In this document: in pieces, positions 51,963 to 60,575 of the stretch
How positions within the stretch are numbered: position 1 is the first letter of the stretch
Layout of the letters: the number at the start of each line of letters is the position of its first letter
From: JASSUD01 sp031963415
Lineage (GTDB): Bacteria > Pseudomonadota > Gammaproteobacteria > Burkholderiales > Burkholderiaceae
Direction: 5' to 3'
DNA: 64,000 bases
NCBI GenBank assembly: GCA_031963415.1
Contig: JASSUI010000001.1
Span: forward strand, 1,178,001-1,242,000
Translations under genes and position numbers: made by a program
The notes under the pieces: model-generated
Database searches by the model: none
What the model saw: the letters and a program-made list of their open reading frames with translations, nothing else
What the model was told of the DNA's origin: nothing

Positions 51963-52544
51963 ATGGAACATAAACTTCCCTCATTACCCTACGAAAAAAA
52001 TGCATTGGCTCCCCATATGTCGCAAGAGACGCTTGAGTTTCATTATGGCAAGCATCATCAAACTTATGTGACGAAGCTTAATGAGTTAATTGTTGGTACT
52101 GAGTTTGAGAACTTGACGCTTGAAGAGATTATTAAAAAATCGTCAGGGCCAATCTTTAACAACGCGGCGCAGATTTGGAACCACACTTTCTTTTGGCATT
52201 CGCTTTCCCCAAATGGCGGCGGTGAACCAAGTGGCGCGTTAGCTGAAGCGATCAACAAGAAGTGGGGCTCTTACGATAAATTTAAAGAAGCATTTACGCA
52301 AAGCGCGATAACGCTTTTTGGTTCTGGCTGGACTTGGTTGGTCAAAAGATCAGACGGCACACTGGATTTATTACAAACAAGTAACGCTGCAACGCCATTG
52401 ACGGGTGATACAAAACCATTGTTAACGCTCGATGTGTGGGAGCACGCTTATTACATCGACTATCGCAATGCGCGGCCGAAATTTGTTGACGCTTTCTGGA
52501 ATATTGTGAATTGGCGTTTTGCTGAAGAAAATTTCAACGCGTAA
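51963..52544 (+). CDS. sodB: iron superoxide dismutase SodB
   Basis: SodB converts superoxide to oxygen and peroxide. Metal ligands appear in LEFHYGKHHQTYV, NHTFFWHSLS and DVWEHAYYIDYRN. The FeSOD-type AAQIWNHTFFWHSL and LFGSGWTWLV support iron over manganese. I start at ATG 51963 (193 aa); the longer frame adds 22 unrelated residues. An intrinsic terminator follows. Confidence 0.95.
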   Translation: MEHKLPSLPYEKNALAPHMSQETLEFHYGKHHQTYVTKLNELIVGTEFENLTLEEIIKKSSGPIFNNAAQIWNHTFFWHSLSPNGGGEPSGALAEAINKKWGSYDKFKEAFTQSAITLFGSGWTWLVKRSDGTLDLLQTSNAATPLTGDTKPLLTLDVWEHAYYIDYRNARPKFVDAFWNIVNWRFAEENFNA

Positions 52545-52576
52545 CTTATCGCTAATTAAAAATAATTACACTTAAC

Positions 52577-52612
52577 AATCCCCATCAGTATTTAGCTGGT
52601 GGGGATTTTTTT
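52577..52612 (+). terminator. intrinsic terminator after sodB
   Basis: AATCCCCATCAG pairs with CTGGTGGGGATT across a short loop, followed by TTTTTT. It lies 33 bp beyond the sodB stop. Confidence 0.85.
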
Positions 52613-52796
52613 ACTCGCTCAGATTGCCTGCCAAGCTGACTTAAGGCTTTTCAAGTGGCAGCGATAGATTGCACCGATTTATTACTGTCTACGCAAAATC
52701 TAGGTACTTCACCTTATCTGCGCCGTTAAGATTGAACCAATAAAAACAGGTTCATTCAAGGAACCTCTACAAAACGAAGAGGAGCAGAAGTGCTGT

Positions 52797-54497
52797 ATGG
52801 AGAAAGTTTGGCTTAAGTCTTATCCACCTGATGTGCCTAAGGAAATTGATGCATCGATTTACCCATCGTTAGTCGATTTGTTTGAAGAGAGCTTTTATAA
52901 ACATACTGAACGTCCCGCTTTCGCTTGCATGGGACAAACCATAACTTATGGTGAGCTTGATCTTCAGTCGCGTAATCTAGCTGCTTGGTTGCAAAGTAAA
53001 GGGTTGCAACCGGGCGCACGGGTAGCAGTAATGCTACCTAACATATTGCAGCATCCGATTACCATTCTGGGCGTTTTGCGCGCTGGCTGTGTGGTGGTAA
53101 ACGTTAACCCGATGTATACGGCGCGTGAGCTCGAACATCAGCTAAAAGACAGCGAGGCTGAGGCGATCGTGGTGTTAGAGAATTGCGCGGCGGTATTAGA
53201 AAAAGTGATCGCTAATACATCGATTAAGCATGTGGTGGTCGCCTCAGTGGGTGATCTGCTTGGCCTTAAAGGATGTTTTATCAACTTCATGCTGCAGCAT
53301 GTGCAGAAGACTATTCCGGCCTGGCATATCGAAAACGCTACGCAGTTTAACGATGCATTAGCCGAAGGCGCGCAGACTCGTCTAGTTGCGGTAAAAGTAG
53401 GGCCAGATGATTTAGCTTTCCTGCAATATACAGGCGGCACGACGGGTACGCCTAAGGGAGCAATGCTACTGCATCGGAATATCGTTGCTAATGTACAGCA
53501 AACTTATGCGTGGCTTATCCCTATCTTAAAAACTAAAACGAGAATTGAGCAGCTGACCATGCTGTCAGCGCTGCCGCTTTATCATATTTTTTCGCTAACA
53601 GTTTGTGAGTTATTAGGCTTGCATATCGGTGCGCTAGGAATTTTGGTGCCAGATCCGCGGGATACAAAAGAGCTAATTAAAATATTTAAATCTCATTCCA
53701 TTAACCTCTTTCCAGCGGTTAATACGCTGTATAACGCTTTACTCCATCATCCTGATTTTGAAGAACTCGATTTTTCACACCTTTTAGTTGCTCAAGCTGG
53801 GGGTATGGCTGTTCAGGAGGCAGTAGCACGGCGGTGGTTTGAGGTCACAGGGGGAGCCATTATTGAAGGTTATGGGCTTTCAGAAACCTCGCCTGTGGTT
53901 AGTTGTGTGCCTATTAATGCAACTGAATATTCAGGAACAATAGGCTTGCCTCTTCCTTCTACCGAAGTGTCGATACGTGATGAGGCCGGAAGTCCTGTAC
54001 CCACAGGTGAAGCTGGGGAAATTTGTATTCGCGGTCCGCAAGTGATGGCAGGGTATTGGAGGCGTCCTCAGGAGACGGCACAAGTGATGACAGAAGATGG
54101 TTTTCTGAAATCAGGTGATATTGGCGTCATCGACGAACAGGGTTTTATTACCGTGATGGATCGCAAGAAAGATGTGATTCTCGTCTCAGGTTTTAATGTT
54201 TACCCGAAAGAAATCGAAGAAATTGTGGCCGAGCATCCTGGTGTTTTAGAGGTGGCTGCGATTGGTATTGCTGATGAGCGTGCAGGTGAAGTGGTTAAAT
54301 TATTTGTGGTGAAGAAAGATTCATCGTTAGTGGCAGAAGAGATTTTGGGATTTTGCAAAGAACGCCTAACCAACTATAAAAGGCCGCGCTTTATTGAGTT
54401 TTGCAACGAATTGCCAAAATCTAATGTAGGCAAAATTTTGCGCAAAGTATTGCGTGAAAGAGAAAAATCAGCAGAAAAATTGCCCGCACAAATATGA
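52797..54497 (+). CDS. fadD: long-chain fatty acid-CoA ligase FadD
   Basis: FadD activates fatty acids to acyl-CoA with ATP. The adenylate-forming P-loop is LQYTGGTTGTPKGAMLLHRN, and IIEGYGLSETSPVVSC and VMDRKKDVILVSGFNVYPKE are the other core motifs. It is complete at 566 aa. It would let the cell use exogenous or host fatty acids, and could serve with the nearby phospholipase, although no operon links them. The terminator after it is shared with the convergent porin gene. Confidence 0.94.
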   Translation: MEKVWLKSYPPDVPKEIDASIYPSLVDLFEESFYKHTERPAFACMGQTITYGELDLQSRNLAAWLQSKGLQPGARVAVMLPNILQHPITILGVLRAGCVVVNVNPMYTARELEHQLKDSEAEAIVVLENCAAVLEKVIANTSIKHVVVASVGDLLGLKGCFINFMLQHVQKTIPAWHIENATQFNDALAEGAQTRLVAVKVGPDDLAFLQYTGGTTGTPKGAMLLHRNIVANVQQTYAWLIPILKTKTRIEQLTMLSALPLYHIFSLTVCELLGLHIGALGILVPDPRDTKELIKIFKSHSINLFPAVNTLYNALLHHPDFEELDFSHLLVAQAGGMAVQEAVARRWFEVTGGAIIEGYGLSETSPVVSCVPINATEYSGTIGLPLPSTEVSIRDEAGSPVPTGEAGEICIRGPQVMAGYWRRPQETAQVMTEDGFLKSGDIGVIDEQGFITVMDRKKDVILVSGFNVYPKEIEEIVAEHPGVLEVAAIGIADERAGEVVKLFVVKKDSSLVAEEILGFCKERLTNYKRPRFIEFCNELPKSNVGKILRKVLREREKSAEKLPAQI

Positions 54498-54525
54498 AAA
54501 AAGGCGCCCAAAGGCGCCTTTTTTA
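54496..54525. terminator. bidirectional terminator between fadD and the porin gene
   Basis: AAAAAAGGCGCC and GGCGCCTTTTTT form a perfect hairpin with T-tracts on both strands. It lies between convergent genes and can serve both. Confidence 0.9.
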
Positions 54526-54546
54526 CTACTTAGCTAAGCTAATTGC

Positions 54547-55668
54547 TTAGAATGCAACGCGCAGACCGGCACGGACCAGAGCTTGCGTGTCTTTATCAGA
54601 AAGACCTACGCCACTGATAAAGGCTCTGGCAGCGTCACCTTTAGCTTTTTGATATGCGCCGAGCACATACACTTCAACAGACTTGGACAGATCTTGGCTC
54701 AAGCTAACATTAACTTGGTGAAGTTTCACCTTCTTATCGTCAAGTTTGTTGGACCAGGTGTAATCATAAGAGACCATACCGATTAAATCTGGTGCAAAGT
54801 GGTAAGCAAGGTTGGCTTCAGCGTTTTGGAAGGTAGCATTAGCACCATCAAGAACTTTAACACCTCTAAATTGCGTGTTGCTGTAGTTAACGCCAGCAGT
54901 CAATGCACCAAAATCAAACGTACCGCCTGCTGCAATGATTTGCAGAGTCTTTGCGTTAGCGAAAGCGCCGACGATTGGGTTCTTGACAACGTCTTGCTCG
55001 CCTTTAGTAAAGAATGAATTCGCTGGAGTTTTAGCGTTTAGGTAAGCCGCACCTAAAGCGATTGGGCCATTGTTATAACCAATACCAGCGGACCAAATTT
55101 GGTTGTCTGAACGACGGCCAGCTGTACCGCCCAAGCTATACAAACCACCGAAGCTCAAGCCATCATAACTATTGCTGGTGTATTTGACCGAATTGTTAAT
55201 ACGACGGGTGTTATTGAGGTTGTCAATATCACCAGGGTGAGCAGCAAATGAACCTTCCCAACGACCACTTGCAGCTAACGGGCTAACGAAGTCAGCGATG
55301 GAGTCATATTGACGGCCAATGGTCACGGTACCGAAATCACCGCTCAAACCAGCAAAGGCTTGACGGCCGAAAATTCTGTTGTCTTGCAATGATTCGCCAT
55401 TGTTGACATCAAAACCACTTTCCAACGTGAAAACAGCTTTCAAACCATTACCAAGATCTTGCGTACCACGTAGGCCCCAACGGCTGCCCTGCAAACCGCC
55501 GCTTGATAGATTGAATCGTGATCCACTAGTTTTCGCGTCTGTGTCTACTACATTGTTTACATAGTTGACGCCGGTATCAATTAAACCGAATAGAGTAACG
55601 CTGCTTTCAGCTTGAGCTGCGCTAGCAAATGCGCCCAAAGCTGCGAGAGCAAGAAGCGATTTTTTCAT
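54547..55668 (-). CDS. Gram-negative general porin (Burkholderia type)
   Basis: An outer-membrane trimeric porin of the Porin_4 family. I start at ATG 55668, which begins a clean signal peptide (MKKSLLALAALGAFASAAQA) preceded by GGAG. The mature protein starts ESSVTLFGLIDTGVNYVN, a typical first strand, and ends in LRVAF with the terminal Phe needed by the BAM complex. RWGLRGTQDLGNGLKAVFTL and RQAFAGLSGDFGTVTIGRQY are conserved. The 373-aa precursor is normal. Confidence 0.93.
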   Translation of the reverse strand: MKKSLLALAALGAFASAAQAESSVTLFGLIDTGVNYVNNVVDTDAKTSGSRFNLSSGGLQGSRWGLRGTQDLGNGLKAVFTLESGFDVNNGESLQDNRIFGRQAFAGLSGDFGTVTIGRQYDSIADFVSPLAASGRWEGSFAAHPGDIDNLNNTRRINNSVKYTSNSYDGLSFGGLYSLGGTAGRRSDNQIWSAGIGYNNGPIALGAAYLNAKTPANSFFTKGEQDVVKNPIVGAFANAKTLQIIAAGGTFDFGALTAGVNYSNTQFRGVKVLDGANATFQNAEANLAYHFAPDLIGMVSYDYTWSNKLDDKKVKLHQVNVSLSQDLSKSVEVYVLGAYQKAKGDAARAFISGVGLSDKDTQALVRAGLRVAF

Positions 55669-55767
55669 TGGGTAATCTCCAAAAGAATGTGGATTTAGCG
55701 TTTTTTGTTGACTAGACAGAAGTGCCTGCTTCGCTAATAACTTCACGAGAGGGAGAAGTTAGCGACA

Positions 55768-55795
55768 AATTTAGCAAATTTGTTTCTGTCGTCAA
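55768..55795 (-). promoter_or_regulatory. possible porin promoter
   Basis: On the minus strand TTGACG and TAAATT are spaced by 16 bp, about 100 bp before the porin start. The -10 box is weak. The rest of the porin-coq7 spacer (to 56096) shows nothing I can assign. Confidence 0.4.
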
Positions 55796-56096
55796 AGAAA
55801 AAGCTTAGCTTTGGGTGAGATATACGCTACCTTTGTTTCTTTTATACAACATAAAGGCGTGGCTGCGTTGTAGATCTTACTTAGCGATTTTCAAGAATGT
55901 GCTTAAGTGTAGGAAGAGGTTTTGCCATGGTTAAAAACGTTTGTAATCGATGTTCTGCACGTAAATAACGCGAGAATTACTGTTAATGTTTAGCTTCGAG
56001 CGAGGGTGTTTAATTGAACCCTTGTCTTTAGTCTGGCGCTTAAGTTAGTAGAAATAAGAGAAGTACCTAATTTTAAAAATAAAAGGAGAAGCAGTC

Positions 56097-56726
56097 ATGG
56101 CGCTTGATCGCTGGATTAGCGAATTTGACAGTTGTTTGCGTGCATTGACCGGTGTAATGCAAGCTTCGCGGCCTGTGCCGCAGCCGCCTCGTGGCATCAC
56201 CCCACCTTCTTTATCGCCGCAAGAAAAGGCACACGCAGCGGCGCTGATGCGCGTGAATCATGTAGGCGAAATCTGTGCGCAGGCGCTCTACCAAGCACAA
56301 AAGCTGGCGAGTCATTCAGTGCAGGCTAAATCAATGTTCGAGCACGCTGCGCGCGAAGAACAAGATCACCTGAGCTGGACTGCTGCGCGCATTGAAGAAT
56401 TAGGCGGTCGCCTGAGTTTGCTCAATCCAGTATGGTATGCAGGCGCTTTTTTAATTGGTTTTGCTGCTGGCAAAATGAGCGATCGAATTAGCCTTGGTTT
56501 TATGGCAGAGACTGAACGTCAGGTTGAACAACATCTCAATACCCATCTTGAAAGACTACCCCAAGCGGATGAAGCCTCACGCGCAATTGTTGCGCAAATG
56601 CGCGACGATGAAGCTGCCCATGCACAAGCTGCGCAGCAAGCAGGCGGGGCAGAGTTACCGCTGTTAGCACAGCGCTTAATGCGAGCCGCCTCGAGAGTGA
56701 TGACAAGCACAGCTTATTACATCTAG
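56097..56726 (+). CDS. coq7: 3-demethoxyubiquinol 3-hydroxylase Coq7
   Basis: Di-iron hydroxylase of the last ring hydroxylation in ubiquinone synthesis. Iron ligands are in LMRVNHVGEICAQALYQAQK, REEQDHLSWTAARI, FMAETERQVEQHL and MRDDEAAHAQAA. It is complete at 209 aa and has AAAAGGAG upstream. Its stop codon lies inside the left tip of a family A repeat. Confidence 0.95.
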   Translation: MALDRWISEFDSCLRALTGVMQASRPVPQPPRGITPPSLSPQEKAHAAALMRVNHVGEICAQALYQAQKLASHSVQAKSMFEHAAREEQDHLSWTAARIEELGGRLSLLNPVWYAGAFLIGFAAGKMSDRISLGFMAETERQVEQHLNTHLERLPQADEASRAIVAQMRDDEAAHAQAAQQAGGAELPLLAQRLMRAASRVMTSTAYYI

Positions 56727-56873
56727 CAGTCACTTCTTAAATGCTTAAAAGGTGGGATTGGCATACTTGCTAAATGATAGGCGGTATCTCATGTACGTCG
56801 AGTACACGCCGGTTCCTCCGCTTCGGCCTCTCCCCGCTGACGACCTTTTAGACATTGATGAAACGAGTTCTAG
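56723..56873 (-). repeat. family A palindromic repeat, copy 5 (inverted)
   Basis: CTAGCAGTCACTTCTTAAAT and ATTGATGAAACGAGTTCTAG are inverted ends. Read on the minus strand, the core is GCGGAGGAACCGGCGTGTAC, then GACGTACATGAG. It fills the space between the coq7 and yggX stop codons exactly. Confidence 0.8.
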
Positions 56874-57179
56874 TTATTGCTGAGTAGGCGCCACATAACC
56901 AGAAGCTACATCCGCACCCTCACCAAAAAGAAATTTCTCTGCTTGCTTCATTAAGTACTGTCGCGCGCGCGCGTCAGCCATGCTGAGGCGATATTCATTA
57001 ACCAGCATCGTTTGGTGCCTAATCCAGCTCTGCCAAGCCTCTTTTGAAATTTGGTTATAGATACGCTGCCCAAGTTCACCCGGCAACGGGGGAAAATCAA
57101 GACCTTCTGCCTCTTTACCAAGTTTGACGCAGTGTACGGTACGCACTTTTTGTGTTTGCTCGTCGTTAGATGTTGTCAT
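56874..57179 (-). CDS. yggX: Fe(2+)-trafficking protein YggX
   Basis: YggX protects iron-sulfur clusters and traffics Fe(II). The 101-aa protein has the family blocks VHCVKLGKEAEGLDFPPLPG with the conserved Cys, and QRIYNQISKEAWQSWIRHQT followed by MLVNEYRLS. It is slightly longer than the usual 90 because of N- and C-terminal extensions. It lies next to argA as in Burkholderia. Its stop abuts the family A repeat. Confidence 0.92.
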   Translation of the reverse strand: MTTSNDEQTQKVRTVHCVKLGKEAEGLDFPPLPGELGQRIYNQISKEAWQSWIRHQTMLVNEYRLSMADARARQYLMKQAEKFLFGEGADVASGYVAPTQQ

Positions 57180-57381
57180 AACAGTAGAAACCTAGAATTC
57201 GTATTAAATCTTTAAGTTGGTGATTCAGCGCTCTTCGTTAGAGCTTGTTTAACGTCTTTCTGCTGGCGCTGCCGCTAGGAAAATGAAAATTTTCAAAAAA
57301 CAAGAAAATAATTCGCTAATAAATAAGGATTATTTTTTAAGTTTCTGCGGTACGCCTTGTAGCTGGTTAGCCGCTTGCTGT

Positions 57382-57546
57382 GCTCATTTCTTAAACGTCT
57401 AAAAGGCCATGCTCAGAGTATTTGTCAAGAGAGAGAATAGTGTTCGAGACCTTTAAGTACGCTTACTATGCTTCGGCCCCTGCGCTCCATCCCCAGATTT
57501 AGAGAAATAAGCTATCGACTTTTTAAACATTCATAAAGTGAGTTCT
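57382..57546 (-). repeat. family A-like palindrome between argA and yggX
   Basis: GCTCATTTCTTAAACGTCTA and TTTTTAAACATTCATAAAGT are partly inverted ends. The core is mostly worn, with GTACGCTTACTATGCTTCGG remaining. The 57180-57585 gap holds nothing else I recognise. Confidence 0.5.
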
Positions 57547-57585
57547 CGCTCGACAAAGAGGAGCAAGCGTGAACCTAAACAAATC

Positions 57586-58917
57586 CTAGAGCTGCTTCAA
57601 TAAAATCAACGATTTTCGCTGCCAATTATAAAGACGACGTCGGTCTTCTGGCAGATCATCGAATGTTCCTTTCTTAAAGCCGCGTTTTAGGAACCAATGT
57701 GCTGTACGAGTAGTCAATACAAACAAGCGCTTTAGTCCAAGTGCGCGAGCACGTTGCTCGATGCGCATTAGCAAACGTTCACCGTCGCCCGCACCTTGTG
57801 CTTCTGGGGCGACTGTTAGACAGCTCATTTCACCTAGTTTTTCTGCCGGATAGGGGTAAAGTGCAGCGCAGCCAAATAAAACGCCGTCGTGTTCAAGTAC
57901 TGAGAAATGCCCAATTTCGCGTTCAATTTGATGGCGATCACGTCGTACAAGCGTGCCATCCAGTTCCAGTGGCTCGATTAGTTGCAGAATACTTCCCACA
58001 TCATCAGCATTAGCCTCCCGCAAGCTTTCGAGGTTTTGATAAGAAATCATCGTACCAATCCCATCGTGCAAGAAAAGCTCAAGCAGAATTCCACCATCTA
58101 AAACAAAAGGCAGAATATGCGCACGTCGTACTCCACTGCGGCAAGCACGAATCGCATGTTTGAGATAAAAGTTCTCATTAGGAGCTAACATACCAGCTTC
58201 ATGCAGCTTATGCGCTTCTTCTAACGATAATTCGCCGCGTAATTCGCCTTCTTCAACAATTCCCGGTATTTCAGTAATAAAAATTAATTTATCTGCTTGC
58301 AAAGCAATGGCGGTAGCTGCTGCAACATCTTCCATCGAAAGGTTAAATGCTTCGCCAGTTGGCGAAAATCCAAGCGGTGATAGGAGTACCAATTTACGTT
58401 GTGCGAGCGAATGGCGAATAGACTCCGCATCAATTTTGCGTACCACGCCAGTATGCAAATAATCGATCCCATCAATAATGCCTACTGGCCGCGCCGTGAC
58501 AAAATTTCCCGACACAATGCTAATGCGCGCATGCGCCATTGGTGTGTTAGGTAGTCCTTGGCTTACCGCCGCTTCAATATCAAGTCGTACTTCACCGGCT
58601 GCTTCTTTGGCTGATTCAAGTGCGGGTTCATCGGTAATACGCAGATCATGCGCAAATAAAGATTCAACTTGACGCAGCCTGAGTTGCTCTTCAATTTGCG
58701 GACGAGAGCCATGCACAAGCACAATCTGCATGCCCATCGCATGCAGTAATGCAACGTCTTGCACTAGGGTATTGAGCAAACCTGCCTGGACTAATTCGCC
58801 GCCAAAGGCAACCACAAAAGTTTTATGGCGAAACGCGTGAATATAAGGTGCAACACAGCGTAGCCAGTCAACGAATTGAGCTTGTTCGGCCGCTTCTGTG
58901 TCGGCTTCTTCATGCAT
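57586..58917 (-). CDS. argA: N-acetylglutamate synthase ArgA
   Basis: ArgA makes N-acetylglutamate, the first step of arginine synthesis. The N-terminal amino-acid-kinase-like domain (FVVAFGGELVQAGLLNTLVQ, MQIVLVHGSRPQIEEQL) is followed by a GNAT domain with LTVAPEAQGAGDGERLLMRI near residue 380 and TTRTAHWFLKRGFKKGTFDD. At 443 aa it matches the classical bifunctional-fold ArgA. It is monocistronic between yggX and pyrD. Confidence 0.94.
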   Translation of the reverse strand: MHEEADTEAAEQAQFVDWLRCVAPYIHAFRHKTFVVAFGGELVQAGLLNTLVQDVALLHAMGMQIVLVHGSRPQIEEQLRLRQVESLFAHDLRITDEPALESAKEAAGEVRLDIEAAVSQGLPNTPMAHARISIVSGNFVTARPVGIIDGIDYLHTGVVRKIDAESIRHSLAQRKLVLLSPLGFSPTGEAFNLSMEDVAAATAIALQADKLIFITEIPGIVEEGELRGELSLEEAHKLHEAGMLAPNENFYLKHAIRACRSGVRRAHILPFVLDGGILLELFLHDGIGTMISYQNLESLREANADDVGSILQLIEPLELDGTLVRRDRHQIEREIGHFSVLEHDGVLFGCAALYPYPAEKLGEMSCLTVAPEAQGAGDGERLLMRIEQRARALGLKRLFVLTTRTAHWFLKRGFKKGTFDDLPEDRRRLYNWQRKSLILLKQL

Positions 58918-58980
58918 ATTTAATCCTTATTCTTACCCAATGTGGTTCAAATAGAAGATGAGAAAGTGTGCTACTGACGC

Positions 58981-60024
58981 TCAACGCTGGGCGCGAGCGT
59001 ATTGAGCCAGGGCTTGCGCACACTCATGTACAAGTGTTGGACCCCGATAAATGAGTCCAGTATAAATCTGTACTAACGAAGCGCCGGCATCTAGTTTGGC
59101 GCGAGCGTCGGCACCTGAAAAGATGCCACCGACACCAATAATTGGAATCGTATTACCTAATTCCTGATGAAACTTACGTATCACGTTATTGGATGTCTCG
59201 AGCAGAGGTTTACCTGATAATCCACCCGCCTGATCTGCATGCTCAATGCCGGCCACCGCAGCACGTGAGAGCGTCGTATTGGTCGCAATTAAGCCATCCA
59301 TGCGGTGGCGCAGTAGCGCCGCTGAGATAGATTGGATGTCAGCATCAGTTAAGTCAGGCGCAACCTTTATTGCAATAGGCACACGCTTACCGTGTAAATC
59401 AGCAAGCTGCTCGCGTTTATTGTGCAGTGCAGCAAGCAGCGCATCGAGTGCATCACCTTGTTGTAATTGGCGCAAGTTTTGTGTGTTGGGTGAAGAAATA
59501 TTCACTGTCACATAACTTGCGAATGGATATACACGCTCAAGGCAATACAAATAATCTTGAGCCGCTTGGTCGATAGGTGTATCGGCATTTTTGCCAAGAT
59601 TAATGCCCAGAATTCCTTTGTAGCGGGACGCTTGTACATTGCGCACAAGCGCGTCAACGCCGCCATTATTAAACCCCAAGCGGTTAATCAGCGCATCCGC
59701 AGCAGGCAGGCGAAAGAGACGTGGGCGTGGGTTACCTGGCTGAGCGCGAGGCGTCACCGTACCCACCTCAATAAACCCAAAACCGAAAGCCGCTAACGCA
59801 TCAATACATATGCCATCTTTATCAAGACCAGCGGCTAAACCTACAGGGTTATCAAAGCGTAGTCCCATCACTGTGCGAGGTGCACGCACGAGGGCCGGGT
59901 GGAATAATTTGCCCATCCCCAACCGATTGGTTAAGCGTAAAACCGCGAGAGACAAATGGTGCGCTTGCTCCGCGTCCATACGAAATAGGCGTGAGCGTAT
60001 AAACGAATAAAAAGAATTCAACAC
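58981..60024 (-). CDS. pyrD: dihydroorotate dehydrogenase (quinone), class 2
   Basis: PyrD oxidises dihydroorotate to orotate and passes electrons to ubiquinone. The N-terminal membrane-associating helix is RMDAEQAHHLSLAVLRL. FMN and substrate motifs are GLAAGLDKDGICIDALAAFG, RLFRLPAADALINRLGFNN and VTVNISSPNTQNLRQLQQ with the catalytic Ser. It is complete at 347 aa. In Burkholderia it follows aat-bpt; here an IS110 element lies between bpt and pyrD. Confidence 0.96.
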   Translation of the reverse strand: MLNSFYSFIRSRLFRMDAEQAHHLSLAVLRLTNRLGMGKLFHPALVRAPRTVMGLRFDNPVGLAAGLDKDGICIDALAAFGFGFIEVGTVTPRAQPGNPRPRLFRLPAADALINRLGFNNGGVDALVRNVQASRYKGILGINLGKNADTPIDQAAQDYLYCLERVYPFASYVTVNISSPNTQNLRQLQQGDALDALLAALHNKREQLADLHGKRVPIAIKVAPDLTDADIQSISAALLRHRMDGLIATNTTLSRAAVAGIEHADQAGGLSGKPLLETSNNVIRKFHQELGNTIPIIGVGGIFSGADARAKLDAGASLVQIYTGLIYRGPTLVHECAQALAQYARAQR

Positions 60025-60340
60025 AATAATTTTTTAGCCAACAGAAAATGGTTTGCGTAGAAAGTTGTAAGAACCTGTTCCCGATTTTTGAGATCGCGAA
60101 TGGGTTTTAAGCGAACTAATAAAAAGACGATGCTTTTCCAAATACAGCACATTCAAAGGGCGAAGTATATAAGCAATTAGCACACTCTTCGAGCGCAGAA
60201 GATTTTGTATAAGGTAACGGGTGAGACCAAATTTTGTCACTAGTACGAATGGATAGTTTTGGTGATATTCCTTGTCTGCCTAGTTGCACTCTATATGTGG
60301 ACACGCCCTAGGCTTATTTATTTTTACTCAATAGATTAAG
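60025..60340. other. spacer between pyrD and the IS110 element
   Basis: It holds a short hairpin at 60069-60114 with family B-like tips (AAGAACCTGTTCCCG and CGCGAATGGGTTTT). GGACACGCCCTAG near 60300 matches the tip of the nested palindrome at 49.5 kb. No gene is seen. Confidence 0.5.
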
Positions 60341-60360
60341 GCACCTCTATAAACCTCTGG

Positions 60361-60575
60361 GGCACTCAATCTAGAATTGCTTCTGAACGTCAGACCGATC
60401 TGACCCGTGCTGGGATTGGCAAGTTGCCTTTGCGTTGACCTGTCGATTGGATTCTGACGTTCCCCGAGTATTGCCGGGCCTGACTTCAGTGACCTAATAG
60501 GAGCTTTGTTCTGCACCGTGAGTGTCCTGTCCTGCGATTGGGGTTGGCGATGCGCCAACTACAAAGGACACTTCG
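60361..60575 (+). ncRNA. candidate IS110 bridge RNA region
   Basis: The 5' non-coding region of the IS110 element is structured. GAACGTCAGA (60385-60394) pairs perfectly with TCTGACGTTC (60453-60462), and the adjacent CCGATC pairs with GATTGG, giving a ~16-bp stem around an open interior. A second unit has AGTGTCCT (60521-60528) with AGGACACT (60565-60572) enclosing a hairpin GTTGGCG/CGCCAAC. IS110-group elements encode their bridge RNA here. The guide loops were not matched to element ends or target. Confidence 0.5.

Noticed and set aside
55669..56096. Hidden gene in the porin-coq7 spacer
   Set aside because: No frame of meaningful length with a start or ribosome-binding site was found on either strand.
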